Positions 18,266 to 26,581 of a stretch of DNA of 64,000 bases are shown here, piece by piece. Each line of letters starts with the position of its first letter. Positions within the stretch are counted from its first letter, which is position 1. Position numbers and translations under genes: made by a program. Under the pieces are notes generated by a model. It searched no databases. It was given only the letters and a program-made list of their open reading frames with translations, and was not told the origin of the DNA. This DNA comes from Flavobacterium jejuense (GTDB taxonomy: Bacteria; Bacteroidota; Bacteroidia; Flavobacteriales; Flavobacteriaceae), in contig NZ_VEVQ02000012.1 in the NCBI RefSeq assembly GCF_006491595.2, positions 62,001-126,000 of the forward strand, written 5' to 3'.

Positions 18266-18548
18266 TTAGCTGTTGATTATATTTTTCTGTAGAGGAAGCA
18301 CGAACTTTTCTTTTAATATCTTCATATCGTCACTCACTTTTCTATCCAGCACTTTTACATAATCACTAACAAGTAGTGCGTTTTTTACATTAATCGTGGT
18401 TTTATTTACTGTTATTTTGAAGTATTCTTGCGTTTTGTTAAAAACAACAACTTCTTCTAGGTTATAACTTTTCTGTATTATTATAATGTCTATAATGGTT
18501 TCTTGTACAAAGGAACTGCAAAAAAAAAACTATAAGGATTTTGTCCAT
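18266..18548 (-). pseudogene. Chimeric pseudogene: TonB-receptor start joined to integrase C-terminus
   Basis: Reading from ATG at 18546-18548, the frame encodes a signal-peptide-like MDKILIVFF. With one base removed from a ten-base homopolymer (18520-18529) it continues through YNLEEVVVFNKTQEYF and KITVNKTTINVKNALL, which looks like the plug start of a TonB-dependent receptor. The frame then runs without a stop into YVKVLDRKVSDDMKILKEKF and ends at 18266-18268. That last part matches the C-terminus of the integrase at 61190-62431 (AKVLDRKVSEDMRILKDKF). I read this as a deletion or recombination junction between two dead genes. Neither part can encode its original function. Confidence 0.6.
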
Positions 18549-18597
18549 TTTATAAGTGTTAAATTTTTATGAGAAAGGATTAGAATATTTTACATCC

Positions 18598-19503
18598 TTA
18601 AAACTTATAATTTATTTCAGCAGACAGGTAAGGTGAAAAATCAAATTTTGAATTAGTTATGCTTTCGTCAAAAATACTTTTTAGAGTTCTGTCATTAAAA
18701 TATACTGAACGTATTGCATTGACTCCAAGAGTAATTGGTAAAGAGATATTATCAGTTATTTTTATTTCTGGTCTCAAGCCAGACACAAGATATTGATGTG
18801 TAAACATAGCATCCTTGCCATCTTTTTTAAGTAAGGCTAATTGTCCATTCATCTCTGCAATTAGACTTAAAGAAACTGTTTTGTTAAAACTATATCCCGC
18901 AGATCCTTGAAAACCGTTAAGCATAGAAACTCGGAAAATATATTGTTCTTCATAGTTATAATTTACATAGATTGCTGGAAAAAGCATAGGGTATCCCAAA
19001 GTATTTGTAAGTGCTAGACCTCCACCAAGTTCTAATTTTGGATTTATTTTTTTAACAAAAATAGCACCTCCATTTCCCAAAAAATTGTTGCTCTTTATTT
19101 TAGAAAACTGAGTTTCGCTCGTATAGATTCCAGCACCTGCAAAGGCAATTAACGACCATCTTTTATTTAACTGACGTACGTTAAATACTGACAACTGAAC
19201 ATTAGTTATATCGGACACAACCAAATTCTGAGAGAAGTTTTTGTTGTTAAGCGCTGCATAAACACCCGATGCATCTACACCCCAAATTGTAGCTAGACTG
19301 TCTTTGCTAAATTTCACAGAAATCGGAATTTTAATACTTCCTTTATAAATCATTGCTGAACCTTTGCTATTTCCGACCTTATTTCCGTCGTTATCTTTAT
19401 AACTTGACAAACCAAAATATTCGGTTTTGATAGACACTTGTGCAATTGTTTTTACTGTCATAATAAGTAAAAGCAATAGAGTAATAAATGATATTGTTTT
19501 CAT
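18598..19503 (-). CDS. Outer-membrane beta-barrel protein (DUF6268-like)
   Basis: The start at 19501-19503 gives a clean signal peptide (MKTISFITLLLLLIMTVKTI, cut near AQ); the in-frame start ten codons earlier adds a leader before it. The mature part (about 280 residues) is a series of amphipathic beta strands with frequent turns (NGFQGSAGYSFNKTVSLSLI, FDFSPYLSAEINYKF) and ends in Phe, as expected for a barrel inserted by BamA. It resembles the DUF6268 outer-membrane family; the exact family is uncertain. It is transcribed away from the LytS/LytR-type pair that starts 143 bp to its right, so the pair may regulate it. Confidence 0.75.
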   Translation of the reverse strand: MKTISFITLLLLLIMTVKTIAQVSIKTEYFGLSSYKDNDGNKVGNSKGSAMIYKGSIKIPISVKFSKDSLATIWGVDASGVYAALNNKNFSQNLVVSDITNVQLSVFNVRQLNKRWSLIAFAGAGIYTSETQFSKIKSNNFLGNGGAIFVKKINPKLELGGGLALTNTLGYPMLFPAIYVNYNYEEQYIFRVSMLNGFQGSAGYSFNKTVSLSLIAEMNGQLALLKKDGKDAMFTHQYLVSGLRPEIKITDNISLPITLGVNAIRSVYFNDRTLKSIFDESITNSKFDFSPYLSAEINYKF

Positions 19504-19645
19504 TGTTATTGATTTATTAATAATATGAGACAAAGCTATATTTTTACTTCAAGGCAATTTTTCACTTTTGACCATTGGTTATTTTTTGTTGATGAATGGT
19601 TATCTATTACCAATTAGAAAGAAGTATTTTTGTAAAAAATAAGAT

Positions 19646-20662
19646 ATGTTTACTATCAAAAAAGCAGATTACCTATTTTGGACTTTTATGTTTCTAATGA
19701 CTTTGTTACAATTGTCAGATGATTTAACTTTTTTTGGAGCTTTAATTTTTTCAATAGCTATTACATTAACTTTAAGAATACATGTAATTTATGTGATTAA
19801 TAAGTTAGCAAAATGGCATTTAACAATAAACAAATCTCCAAAATTTATAATCTATACCTCATTAGCATGCATTTTCACAGCTTTGATTTTATCATTAGAA
19901 GGATACATTATAGTAAATTTGATTTTGTCAGAAAAAATGGGAAATTCAAACGAAATGGTATCTTTGTTTTTCGGAATGCTGATGGTGAGCGTTTTGATTT
20001 CTGGAGGGAGTTATTCGATAGAATTATTTAAACAGAATGTTGAATCAGAAAAACGACATGAAGAATTAAAAAACAGTGTTTTAGAATCAGAAATAGAGCA
20101 TTTGAGAACACAATTGAGCCCCCATTTTACGTTTAATATTTTGAATAATCTCCATTTTTTGATTAGAAAAGATAAAGAAGAAGCTCTTGAATTGCTCTCG
20201 AGATATAGTAAAATATTACGTTATTATGTATATGAATCGCAAAATAAGTGGATAAAACTTGATGATGAAATTTCATTTTTAAAGCATTATTTTCAATTAG
20301 AAACAGATAGATCTGGTGAAGGTTTACAAATTTCTTGTCAATGGAATATTCCTGAAAATCAATTACTGATTATTCCATTTCTGTTGTCAACGTTTGTAGA
20401 AAATGCTTTCAAACATGTATCTGCATTTACTGACAAAACTAATTATATTAATCTACATGTATTTTTAAAAAATGAAAGTCAACTTATTATGAAAATAGAA
20501 AACTCAACAGATACTGTATTAAATAGAACAAAAAAACAAGGTGTTGGATTGACATATGTTCAGAAAAGATTGAACCTTTCTTATCTAAAGAATTACAAAT
20601 TATACATTGAGCCTCAAGAAAACAAATACATAGTCCAATTACAATTAAATTTGAAGAGATGA
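19646..20662 (+). CDS. LytS/YehU-type sensor histidine kinase
   Basis: A 338-residue membrane kinase. Four hydrophobic segments (about 10-135) are followed by a coiled linker (EKRHEELKNSVLESEIEHLR) and the His_kinase domain with LRTQLSPHFTFNILNNLHFL, where the His is the phosphorylation site. The ATPase part has the N-box VENAFKHV and a glycine box QGVGLTYVQKRL. Its stop overlaps the start of the response regulator (ATGA, 20659-20662), so the pair is translationally coupled. No dedicated sensor domain is seen outside the membrane part. Confidence 0.92.
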   Translation: MFTIKKADYLFWTFMFLMTLLQLSDDLTFFGALIFSIAITLTLRIHVIYVINKLAKWHLTINKSPKFIIYTSLACIFTALILSLEGYIIVNLILSEKMGNSNEMVSLFFGMLMVSVLISGGSYSIELFKQNVESEKRHEELKNSVLESEIEHLRTQLSPHFTFNILNNLHFLIRKDKEEALELLSRYSKILRYYVYESQNKWIKLDDEISFLKHYFQLETDRSGEGLQISCQWNIPENQLLIIPFLLSTFVENAFKHVSAFTDKTNYINLHVFLKNESQLIMKIENSTDTVLNRTKKQGVGLTYVQKRLNLSYLKNYKLYIEPQENKYIVQLQLNLKR

Positions 20663-21351
20663 AATGTATTGTTATAGATGATGAAAGAATTGCAAGAGAA
20701 GGTCTTAATCAATTTATCCAGGAATTTGATTTTTTGGAAAACATGGGCTCTTTTTCTAATGCGTATCTTGCATTAGAAAAATTAAAAACAGAAACCATTG
20801 ATTTAATATTTCTGGACATACAAATGCCTTTTCTTAATGGGCTGGAGTTTGCCAAAATGATAACAGATAAACCATCCATGATTATTTTTACAACCGCTTA
20901 TTCTGAGTTTGCTTTGAAAGGGTATAAAGTAAATTCTGTAGATTATTTATTGAAACCTATTTTTTTTGATGATTTTCAAGCTTCTGTTTTTAAAGCTAAA
21001 AAAATGTACGATTTGATGTTGCAACAAGAGCACATCATGAAACCATTATTTTTTAAAGAAAACGGAGTTTTAGTAAAAGTTCATTTAACTCAAATTCTGT
21101 ATATTCAAAGTATGCAAAATTATATCGAAATATATTTGGAAAATCGCAAACGTGTTATTGTTCATTATACATTGAAAAACATTTTAAATCAATTACCAAA
21201 AGATTTTTTTTTACAAATTCATAAATCTTATATTGTTAATACAAAATACATCACTCAAATTGATGGTCTAACATTGTATTTAAAGGATATTAACTTACCA
21301 ATTGCAAGAAATAGGAAAGAAGGATTATTAAGGATATTTCTATCAAAGTAA
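20659..21351 (+). CDS. LytTR-family response regulator
   Basis: A 230-residue protein: receiver domain (about 1-115) with acidic pocket DDE near the start, phospho-acceptor Asp in LIFLDIQMPFLNG and Lys in YLLKPI, then a LytTR DNA-binding domain (about 130-228) containing ILYIQSMQNYIEIYL and FLQIHKSYIVNTKYI. It is coupled to the kinase at 19646-20662. Targets are unknown; the divergent outer-membrane protein gene at 18598-19503 is the nearest candidate. Confidence 0.93.
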   Translation: MKCIVIDDERIAREGLNQFIQEFDFLENMGSFSNAYLALEKLKTETIDLIFLDIQMPFLNGLEFAKMITDKPSMIIFTTAYSEFALKGYKVNSVDYLLKPIFFDDFQASVFKAKKMYDLMLQQEHIMKPLFFKENGVLVKVHLTQILYIQSMQNYIEIYLENRKRVIVHYTLKNILNQLPKDFFLQIHKSYIVNTKYITQIDGLTLYLKDINLPIARNRKEGLLRIFLSK

Positions 21352-21484
21352 ACTAAATAAATACTCATGTGGATTTTAATATTTATTATAACTAGTTTGC
21401 TTTCGAAATGTATTTTCTAATACAAGTGCATGGAATTTTAAGAACTCCATAACAAATAATTTAAATTTACATTTTAGTGATTTA

Positions 21485-21538
21485 TTAATTGGCTTTTGCT
21501 CTCTTGATGTAAAAGAGAATTGATACAGATGTGTTCAT
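21485..21538 (-). pseudogene. N-terminal remnant of a tyrosine integrase
   Basis: From ATG at 21536-21538 the reverse strand reads MNTSVSILFYIKRAKAN and then two stop codons. The functional integrase at 61190-62431 begins MKAKVSILFYAKKAKAN, a match of 12 of 17 residues. The sequence upstream of the two starts is also alike (see 21541-21640). This is the leftover start of an earlier integrase of the same family; the matching C-terminal leftover is at 18266-18367. Confidence 0.75.
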
Positions 21539-21540
21539 AG

Positions 21541-21640
21541 TTGGTGACCTTAAAGTTAGTATTAAATTTATTTGATTTAATAACTACACACAAGATGTAC
21601 ATTTTTTGAATATGTTGTTGAACACCTTGATGTAGCGGTG
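21541..21640. repeat. Diverged copy of the integrase upstream region
   Basis: Shares ordered blocks with 62434-62510: GGTGACCTT, TTAGTATTAAATTTA, ACAAGATGTACA and TTGAAC occur in both at nearly the same spacing. Both sit immediately upstream of an integrase start (real at 62431, remnant at 21538). It marks the right end of an older element. Confidence 0.7.
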
Positions 21641-21744
21641 TTTTTCATTGAGAGGAGTCACTTATTTTTTTATATTTTAGTGACACCTCAAAAGACACCT
21701 AAACTTTTAGATATAATGGGTAATTTGATATAGCTCAAAAACAA

Positions 21745-21778
21745 AAAACCCACTAAATTGTTGAATATAGTGGGTTTT
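21745..21778 (-). terminator. Terminator left of attL (older tRNA-Ser terminator)
   Basis: Perfect 11-bp stem (AAAACCCACTA at 21745-21755, TAGTGGGTTTT at 21768-21778) with a 12-nt loop and a minus-strand TTTTGT tail. It lies 22 bp from the att repeat, the same distance as the terminator at 62647-62680 from the tRNA end. It probably once terminated the tRNA-Ser transcript. Confidence 0.7.
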
Positions 21779-21800
21779 GTTACCATTTACCTTTCGGGTC

Positions 21801-21817
21801 GCGGAGAAAGAGGGATT
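21801..21817. repeat. attL: left att repeat (tRNA-Ser 3' end fragment)
   Basis: GCGGAGAAAGAGGGATT, identical to 62703-62719, the 3' end of tRNA-Ser on the minus strand. After a two-base difference both copies continue AACC. Confidence 0.85.
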
Positions 21818-21870
21818 TAAACCATCATTCTAAACTATTGAAAAACAAAGGTTAATATCTTGAATTAAAT

Positions 21871-21896
21871 TAGGGTAACCGATTTTACCCCCTTTT
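21871..21896. repeat. Element-end subrepeat, left copy
   Basis: TAGGGTAACCGATTTTACCC here corresponds to TAGGGTAACCGAATTTATCC at 62580-62599, followed by CTTT in both. Left and right copies are about 54 and 103 bp inside the att repeats. Such paired sites near both ends may bind integrase arms or an excisionase. Confidence 0.55.
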
Positions 21897-22058
21897 ACAA
21901 TCGTAATGAATTTCATTAACTTGTGAAGTGTAAAAATACTACTTAATTGGATGAAAACAAAGAATTTATTTAAAAAGAATACTAAAATTTGAACTAGTTA
22001 TTTAAGTATATAATGACCCTGTTTTTAAGTTAATAATTTTGAAATATTTTCAAGAATA

Positions 22059-22262
22059 TTAACCAAAAATCAGGTGAGTTACTTGTTCATATTTTATGCC
22101 AGCATATGAACAAAATTCTTCAATTGTAAGAAACTCATTTTCGTGCTTGTTAAGGTCCTTTTTTACCTTTTGCATCAATCTAGTACTTTGACGATAACTT
22201 TTACCTGTTATTCGTTGTATGTCCTTTGGATAGATGCATACCCTCTGTTTTTCAATTTTCAT
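22059..22262 (-). CDS. Small HTH-like protein
   Basis: A 67-residue protein with VCIYPKDIQRITGKSYRQST (about 8-27), a helix-turn-helix-like segment, followed by a second helical stretch (LTIEEFCSYAGIKYEQVTHL). Proteins like this occur in Bacteroidota accessory regions; no specific function is known to me. It is divergent from the cassette starting at 22529, with 266 bp between, and could regulate it or act in element maintenance. Confidence 0.65.
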   Translation of the reverse strand: MKIEKQRVCIYPKDIQRITGKSYRQSTRLMQKVKKDLNKHENEFLTIEEFCSYAGIKYEQVTHLIFG

Positions 22263-22528
22263 ACTTTATCTATACCTTTGATTAGGCTTTGACTTACTTC
22301 TGACTTGCAGAAATTCATCTGCAATTTAATCCTTTTTTATTAAACGTATTTATTGTGTTATTATGTTTATTTAAGACACTTGTGTCGTTTTTGGACATAT
22401 GGTACACTCATGTCTTTTTCTTTAGCTAAATGTTATGTAAACTTTGTTTAAATCATTCGGAAAGTGGTTGCAACCTGTTGATAGAATGAAGGAGATTTTA
22501 AATGATTGTTTAATTAAATTTTTAAGTT

Positions 22529-23287
22529 ATGGCTAGACAGAAAGGCATAATTAAATTAAAAGGTACTATCGGAGATATTACTTTTTACAAAACCCAAGAC
22601 GGACATTTGGCTCGTGAGAAAGGTGGAATTGATGCTAGCAGAATTGCAAGTGATCCTGCGTTTCAAAGAACACGTGAGAATGGTTCTGAGTTTGGTAGAG
22701 CTGGAAAAGCTGGAAAGCTTTTAAGAACAGCTTTTAGACCATTACTATTGAACTCTGCTGATGGTAGAATGGTGAGTCGTTTAACTCAAAGAATGGTAAA
22801 AGTTATTCAAGCGGATTTAGTGAGTGATAGAGGTTTGAGAAACGTTATTGATGGAGAAGCTGAATTGTTATTTGGTTTTGAATTCAATATTCGAGGTAAG
22901 CTTGGAACTTCTTTATTTGCTCCTTATGTGGCTACTATTGACCGTGCAGCTGGAGAAATTAAAGTTGATTTGTTACCATTTATTCCTGCAAACATGATTG
23001 CAGCTCCAAGTGGAACTACTCACTTTAAAATTATTTCTGGAGGTGCAGAAGTTGATTTTGAAACTGAAACTTTTGTAGTTTCTAGTTCTGAAACTGCGAT
23101 TTTGCCTTGGGACAATACAGCTACTGCTGCAATAAATCAAGTGAATGCTGTTACTCCAGCAAGTACAAAACCATTGTTTTTGGCAGTTGGAGTTGAATTT
23201 TATCAAGAAATTAATGGGCAAATGTATCCGTTGAAAAATGGTGCGTTTAATCCATTATCACTTGCTAAAGTTGATGGTGGTGTGTAA
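22529..23287 (+). CDS. Conserved Bacteroidota protein of unknown function (MARQKG family)
   Basis: A 252-residue soluble protein. The N-terminus, MARQKGIIKLKGTIGDITFY, is basic and looks strongly conserved, then TQDGHLAREKGGID and an Arg/Gly-rich helical stretch with RTRENGSEFG and AGKAGKLLRTAFRPLL. The C-terminal half is beta-rich with VDLLPFIPANM and ends NGAFNPLSLAKVDGGV. No signal peptide or catalytic motif is visible. It opens a four-gene unit: its stop overlaps the DUF5675 start (TAATG), and two small membrane proteins follow. The style (DNA-binding-like N-terminus, compact beta C-terminus) could suit a structural or nucleoid-like role, but I do not assign one. Confidence 0.8.
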   Translation: MARQKGIIKLKGTIGDITFYKTQDGHLAREKGGIDASRIASDPAFQRTRENGSEFGRAGKAGKLLRTAFRPLLLNSADGRMVSRLTQRMVKVIQADLVSDRGLRNVIDGEAELLFGFEFNIRGKLGTSLFAPYVATIDRAAGEIKVDLLPFIPANMIAAPSGTTHFKIISGGAEVDFETETFVVSSSETAILPWDNTATAAINQVNAVTPASTKPLFLAVGVEFYQEINGQMYPLKNGAFNPLSLAKVDGGV

Positions 23288-23679
23288 TGGTTATTCATTT
23301 AACTAGAACTTATTTCCCTGACGGAACAAACGGAAAACTCGAATGTGAAGGTAAATTTATTTGTTATACGATTGAATTACCTTGGAAGAATAATGAAAAG
23401 AGAGTTTCCTGCATTCCTGAGGGGAAATATTTTATTAGAAAGCGATATAGTCAGAAATTCAAATGGCATTTAGAAGTTTTAGATGTAGCAAATAGAAGTT
23501 TTATTTTATTTCATCCTGCTAATAATGCATTAAGAGAATTGAATGGTTGTATTGCTCCCGTAACAAAACTTTCTGGTCCAGGTTTAGGATTGATGTCACG
23601 AAAAGCATTTGAAAAGCTAAAAACGTTAGTTTATCAAGCTTTGGATAATAAAGAAAGTGTTGAATTGATTGTTGAATAG
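23287..23679 (+). CDS. DUF5675-family protein
   Basis: A 130-residue protein with the DUF5675 pattern: LTRTYFPDGTNGKL, a CYTIELPW segment, CIPEGKYFI and FLIFHPAN-like FILFHPANNALRELNGCIAP. The strictly placed His, Asn and Cys in FHPANNALRELNGCI recall small L,D-transpeptidase-like or peptidase folds, and the domain is seen with phage-type lysis genes, but its chemistry is unproven. It is second in the cassette, with its start overlapping the previous stop and small hydrophobic proteins next. Confidence 0.82.
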   Translation: MVIHLTRTYFPDGTNGKLECEGKFICYTIELPWKNNEKRVSCIPEGKYFIRKRYSQKFKWHLEVLDVANRSFILFHPANNALRELNGCIAPVTKLSGPGLGLMSRKAFEKLKTLVYQALDNKESVELIVE

Positions 23680-23714
23680 ATTCCTATTTTCATGGGAATG
23701 AAAAGATATAAATT

Positions 23715-23930
23715 ATGAAAAAAATTGTAAATAGAGCTACAGCTCCTACTCCAAAGTTTTTTAAAGTGCTTCGAAATGTTGGTTTGGTTTTGGCTGCTGT
23801 TGGTGGAACGATTTTAGCTGCTCCAATTGCCTTGCCAGTATTAGTTACAACTATTGGAGGTTATATGGCAATTGCTGGAGGAGTTTTGACAGCAACTAGT
23901 CAGCTTACTACAACTGATGACAGCCAATAA
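23715..23930 (+). CDS. Small membrane protein, holin-like
   Basis: A 71-residue protein with a basic start (MKKIVNRATAPTPKFFKVLR) and a long glycine- and alanine-rich hydrophobic stretch (about 22-62) that would span the membrane once as a hairpin or twice. It ends in a polar Thr/Ser tail. Size and topology are like holins, but similarity to a named holin is not claimed. It lies between DUF5675 and another small membrane protein whose start overlaps its end by 14 bp. Confidence 0.7.
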   Translation: MKKIVNRATAPTPKFFKVLRNVGLVLAAVGGTILAAPIALPVLVTTIGGYMAIAGGVLTATSQLTTTDDSQ

Positions 23931-24096
23931 TCCCACATTGATGGGAACTGCTGGAGGCACATTTTTAAGTATAGTACCGAATATTCATTCTGAAGACATT
24001 GCAAGAACAGTTATTTTAGCTACTGTTGGAGCAATTGTCAGTTTTACTATTTCTTTACTGCTTAAAAGTCTACAAAAAAAGAAGCACAGAAAATAA
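23917..24096 (+). CDS. Small membrane protein (59 aa)
   Basis: ATG at 23917 lies inside the last codons of the upstream gene, in another frame. The product has a short polar start, a glycine-rich segment, a hydrophobic helix TVILATVGAIVSFTISLLLK (about 31-50) and a basic tail SLQKKKHRK, so a single-pass protein with a cytoplasmic C-terminus is likely. It closes the four-gene cassette and is followed 40 bp later by a terminator, which supports that it is real. The function is unknown. Confidence 0.6.
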   Translation: MTANNPTLMGTAGGTFLSIVPNIHSEDIARTVILATVGAIVSFTISLLLKSLQKKKHRK

Positions 24097-24136
24097 GTTT
24101 AGCCCTTGTTGTGGTGACCTTTGGGTTAAACAAAAT

Positions 24137-24167
24137 GAAAGCCTAGTTAATTTTGAACTAGGCTTTC
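24137..24167 (+). terminator. Terminator of the 22529-24096 cassette
   Basis: Perfect 12-bp stem (GAAAGCCTAGTT at 24137-24148, AACTAGGCTTTC at 24156-24167) with a 7-nt loop, followed by TCTTTCTT on the plus strand. Confidence 0.78.
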
Positions 24168-24286
24168 TCTTTCTTATAAATATTAAAATATAGTGGTTTT
24201 CTAAAATTACCTTTACATTTATTTACAAAACTTAAATTACTTGTTTTTTTTTTTTTTTGTTTTCACAGAAAATTTCATAGTAAAAA

Positions 24287-25966
24287 TTAACTTGCACAAC
24301 AACTCAATTTAGAAACATCTTTTCCAAAAGTAATAGCTGCTAATTTTATTCCTTCACCAAGTGTTAAATATGGATAAAAACTATCAGCCAAATCTTTCAC
24401 AGTAATTCCGAACTTGATAGCCATACTTAATTGTTGGATGAGTTCACCTCCTTCTGTTGCTATTACTCTTGCTCCAATTAATTTATCTGTTTCCGTATTG
24501 CGAATTAACTTTATAAAACCTCGAGTGTCTTGTGCAGCTAATGCTCTTGGTACAAGAACTAAATCTAATTTAGAAACTTCAAAAGGTAAGCCTGCTTTTT
24601 CTGCTTCTACTTCATCCATTCCTGCTCCTGCAATTTGTGGATCAGTAAAAACTACCCATGGTAACGATGTATAATCTACACTGTTTTTCGCTAATGAAAA
24701 AGCATTATTTACTGCTGTACTTCCTTCTTTTGCTGCTGTATAAACAAAAGGTGGTGTGTTTGCTACGTCACCAGCTGCATAAATATTGGAAATATTAGTT
24801 TCCATTTTTTCGTTAACTAAAATATGTCCTTTATCAGTCAGTTTTAAGTCAATATTTATTAGACCTAATTTAGACGTATTTGGCTTTGTACCTGTAGCTA
24901 CAACAATATGTCCTTCTTCAATAATTTGAGTAATAGAACCATCAGGACATTTGCAATGAATAATCGTTTTATCACTATCTTTTTCAAATTTAATAGCTCT
25001 AAAATTTGGAAGGATTTCAATCCCTTCACTTTTCATTTGTGCTTCTAAAACATCTGTAATATCGTTGGTTTGACTACGTAACGGTCTATCTGTAAATTCT
25101 ATGATACGAACCTTTACTCCCAAACGGTTATATGCCATTGCAATTTCCAATCCAATATATCCAGCTCCCATTATGGTTAAGCTTTTTGGTTTTTCTTCTA
25201 AATCGAATAAAGATACATTTGTTAAGTAGCCTACTTTATTTAGTCCTTCAATGTTTGGAATATTTGTTGTCGCTCCTGTTGCTATAATGATGTTAGTTGC
25301 GGTGTATATATTTTTTCCATCTACAAAAATTGTTTTATTATCTACAAATTCTGCCCAACCTTTAAGCATTGTTAAGTTTTTGAAATCACTTACCACATCC
25401 ATATACTTATGTTGTTGTAATGTGGATACTAATGTTTTTTTGTCTTTTATTATTTGAGTAAAATCTATTTCAACACCTTTTGGTTTAATTCCTTTAAAAT
25501 TAGAATGTGTTGCGTGATATGCTGTTTCGGCAGCTCTAATCAAATTTTTAGAAGGTACACAGCCAACATTGACACAGGTTCCTCCAAAATCTAATCCATC
25601 ATTTACCATTAAAGTAGTTAAACCAATGCTTTCCGCTTTTATGGCTGCTGAAAATGCTGCTGAACCACCACCAATTACAATTAAATCGAATTTATTCTTT
25701 CCATCATAATCTTTGGCATTTGTAACACAGCAATTTTCCTTTTCAATATCCTCAATAACTGAATAATTACCGACATTGTTTACTGCATTAATAACATCTT
25801 GATTGCTTAACTTATTGGTGTCATATACAAATTCCCCTTTTCCTGTTTCGTGATTTACAGTACTATTTACAATTCCGTCTTTACTATTTAAATCTTTTTC
25901 GATATGTGATGAACACCCAGAACAAGTCATTCCGTTGATGTTTAAATTTATTATTTTATTACTCAT
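24287..25966 (-). CDS. merA: Mercuric reductase MerA with N-terminal HMA domain
   Basis: A 559-residue flavoprotein. The N-terminal HMA domain has GMTCSGC (C15, C18), and the FAD motif is VIGGGSAAFSAA (about 97-108). The redox-active pair is in GGTCVNVGCVPSK (C131, C136), and the NAD(P)H-binding motif is MGAGYIGLEIA. The C-terminal vicinal cysteines (C556, C557, in LSCCAS) pass Hg(II) to the active site and separate MerA from ordinary lipoamide dehydrogenases. It reduces Hg(II) to volatile Hg(0). It is last in the operon ArsR-type regulator, merTP, merA; its start overlaps merTP by 8 bp. Confidence 0.93.
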   Translation of the reverse strand: MSNKIINLNINGMTCSGCSSHIEKDLNSKDGIVNSTVNHETGKGEFVYDTNKLSNQDVINAVNNVGNYSVIEDIEKENCCVTNAKDYDGKNKFDLIVIGGGSAAFSAAIKAESIGLTTLMVNDGLDFGGTCVNVGCVPSKNLIRAAETAYHATHSNFKGIKPKGVEIDFTQIIKDKKTLVSTLQQHKYMDVVSDFKNLTMLKGWAEFVDNKTIFVDGKNIYTATNIIIATGATTNIPNIEGLNKVGYLTNVSLFDLEEKPKSLTIMGAGYIGLEIAMAYNRLGVKVRIIEFTDRPLRSQTNDITDVLEAQMKSEGIEILPNFRAIKFEKDSDKTIIHCKCPDGSITQIIEEGHIVVATGTKPNTSKLGLINIDLKLTDKGHILVNEKMETNISNIYAAGDVANTPPFVYTAAKEGSTAVNNAFSLAKNSVDYTSLPWVVFTDPQIAGAGMDEVEAEKAGLPFEVSKLDLVLVPRALAAQDTRGFIKLIRNTETDKLIGARVIATEGGELIQQLSMAIKFGITVKDLADSFYPYLTLGEGIKLAAITFGKDVSKLSCCAS

Positions 25967-26570
25967 CTTTTTCTTTATTAATTACTTTATATCCTGTTGA
26001 GTTTATTGCTTTTTCTATATCCTCTTTAGTCGTTTTTGTATTATCAAACTCCACTTCTGCGTTTGCCTTTTCATAGGAAGCATTGATATTTACAATACCT
26101 TCTAACTCATTAACTGCGTGTTTAACGTGTTCTTCACAAGATGCACAAGTCATTCCTTTAACATCAAAATTTAATGTTTGAATATTGGATTGTTTGACTA
26201 TAACCACTTCTTTCTTATTATCAGGATAAAAAATAGGAGCATAATAAGGGAAAGCAATTGAAACTGCTGCAAACAATGTAATACCAATTAAAAAACCTTT
26301 GGTTTGAAACCATTTCGGTTTTGCATCAACTTCACAACCACAATCATCAGCATTTTTCGGTTTTAAATAATTATACCAAGCATAGCCAATTGCTACTATG
26401 GCCAAACCAATTAAATAGGGTCTAAAAGGTTCCATCCAAGATAGCGCAGATGCGCTTCCTCCAACACCAGCTATTAATGCTATAACAGGTGGTATGCAAC
26501 AAGATGATGCTGCGACAGCAGCAAATATACCTGTGTATGCTGCATTTTTTGACGTTTTTTCTGTTTTCAT
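25959..26570 (-). CDS. merT: Mercuric transport fusion protein MerTP
   Basis: A 203-residue protein joining a MerT-like membrane part and a MerP-like HMA domain. The first helix carries the Cys pair C24-C25 (ASSCCIPP) that takes Hg(II) across the inner membrane; a loop has CGC (C77, C79). After a third hydrophobic segment (about 92-112) comes the HMA domain with GMTCASC (C142, C145). Such fusions are usual in Bacteroidota mer operons. Mercury is handed on to MerA, whose gene overlaps this one. Confidence 0.9.
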   Translation of the reverse strand: MKTEKTSKNAAYTGIFAAVAASSCCIPPVIALIAGVGGSASALSWMEPFRPYLIGLAIVAIGYAWYNYLKPKNADDCGCEVDAKPKWFQTKGFLIGITLFAAVSIAFPYYAPIFYPDNKKEVVIVKQSNIQTLNFDVKGMTCASCEEHVKHAVNELEGIVNINASYEKANAEVEFDNTKTTKEDIEKAINSTGYKVINKEKDE

Positions 26571-26581
26571 TTCTTTATAAA

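Noticed and set aside
21640-21720. GTCACT/AGTGAC imperfect hairpin as a terminator or RNA gene
   Set aside because: Short stem and no transcript context; probably part of the old element end.
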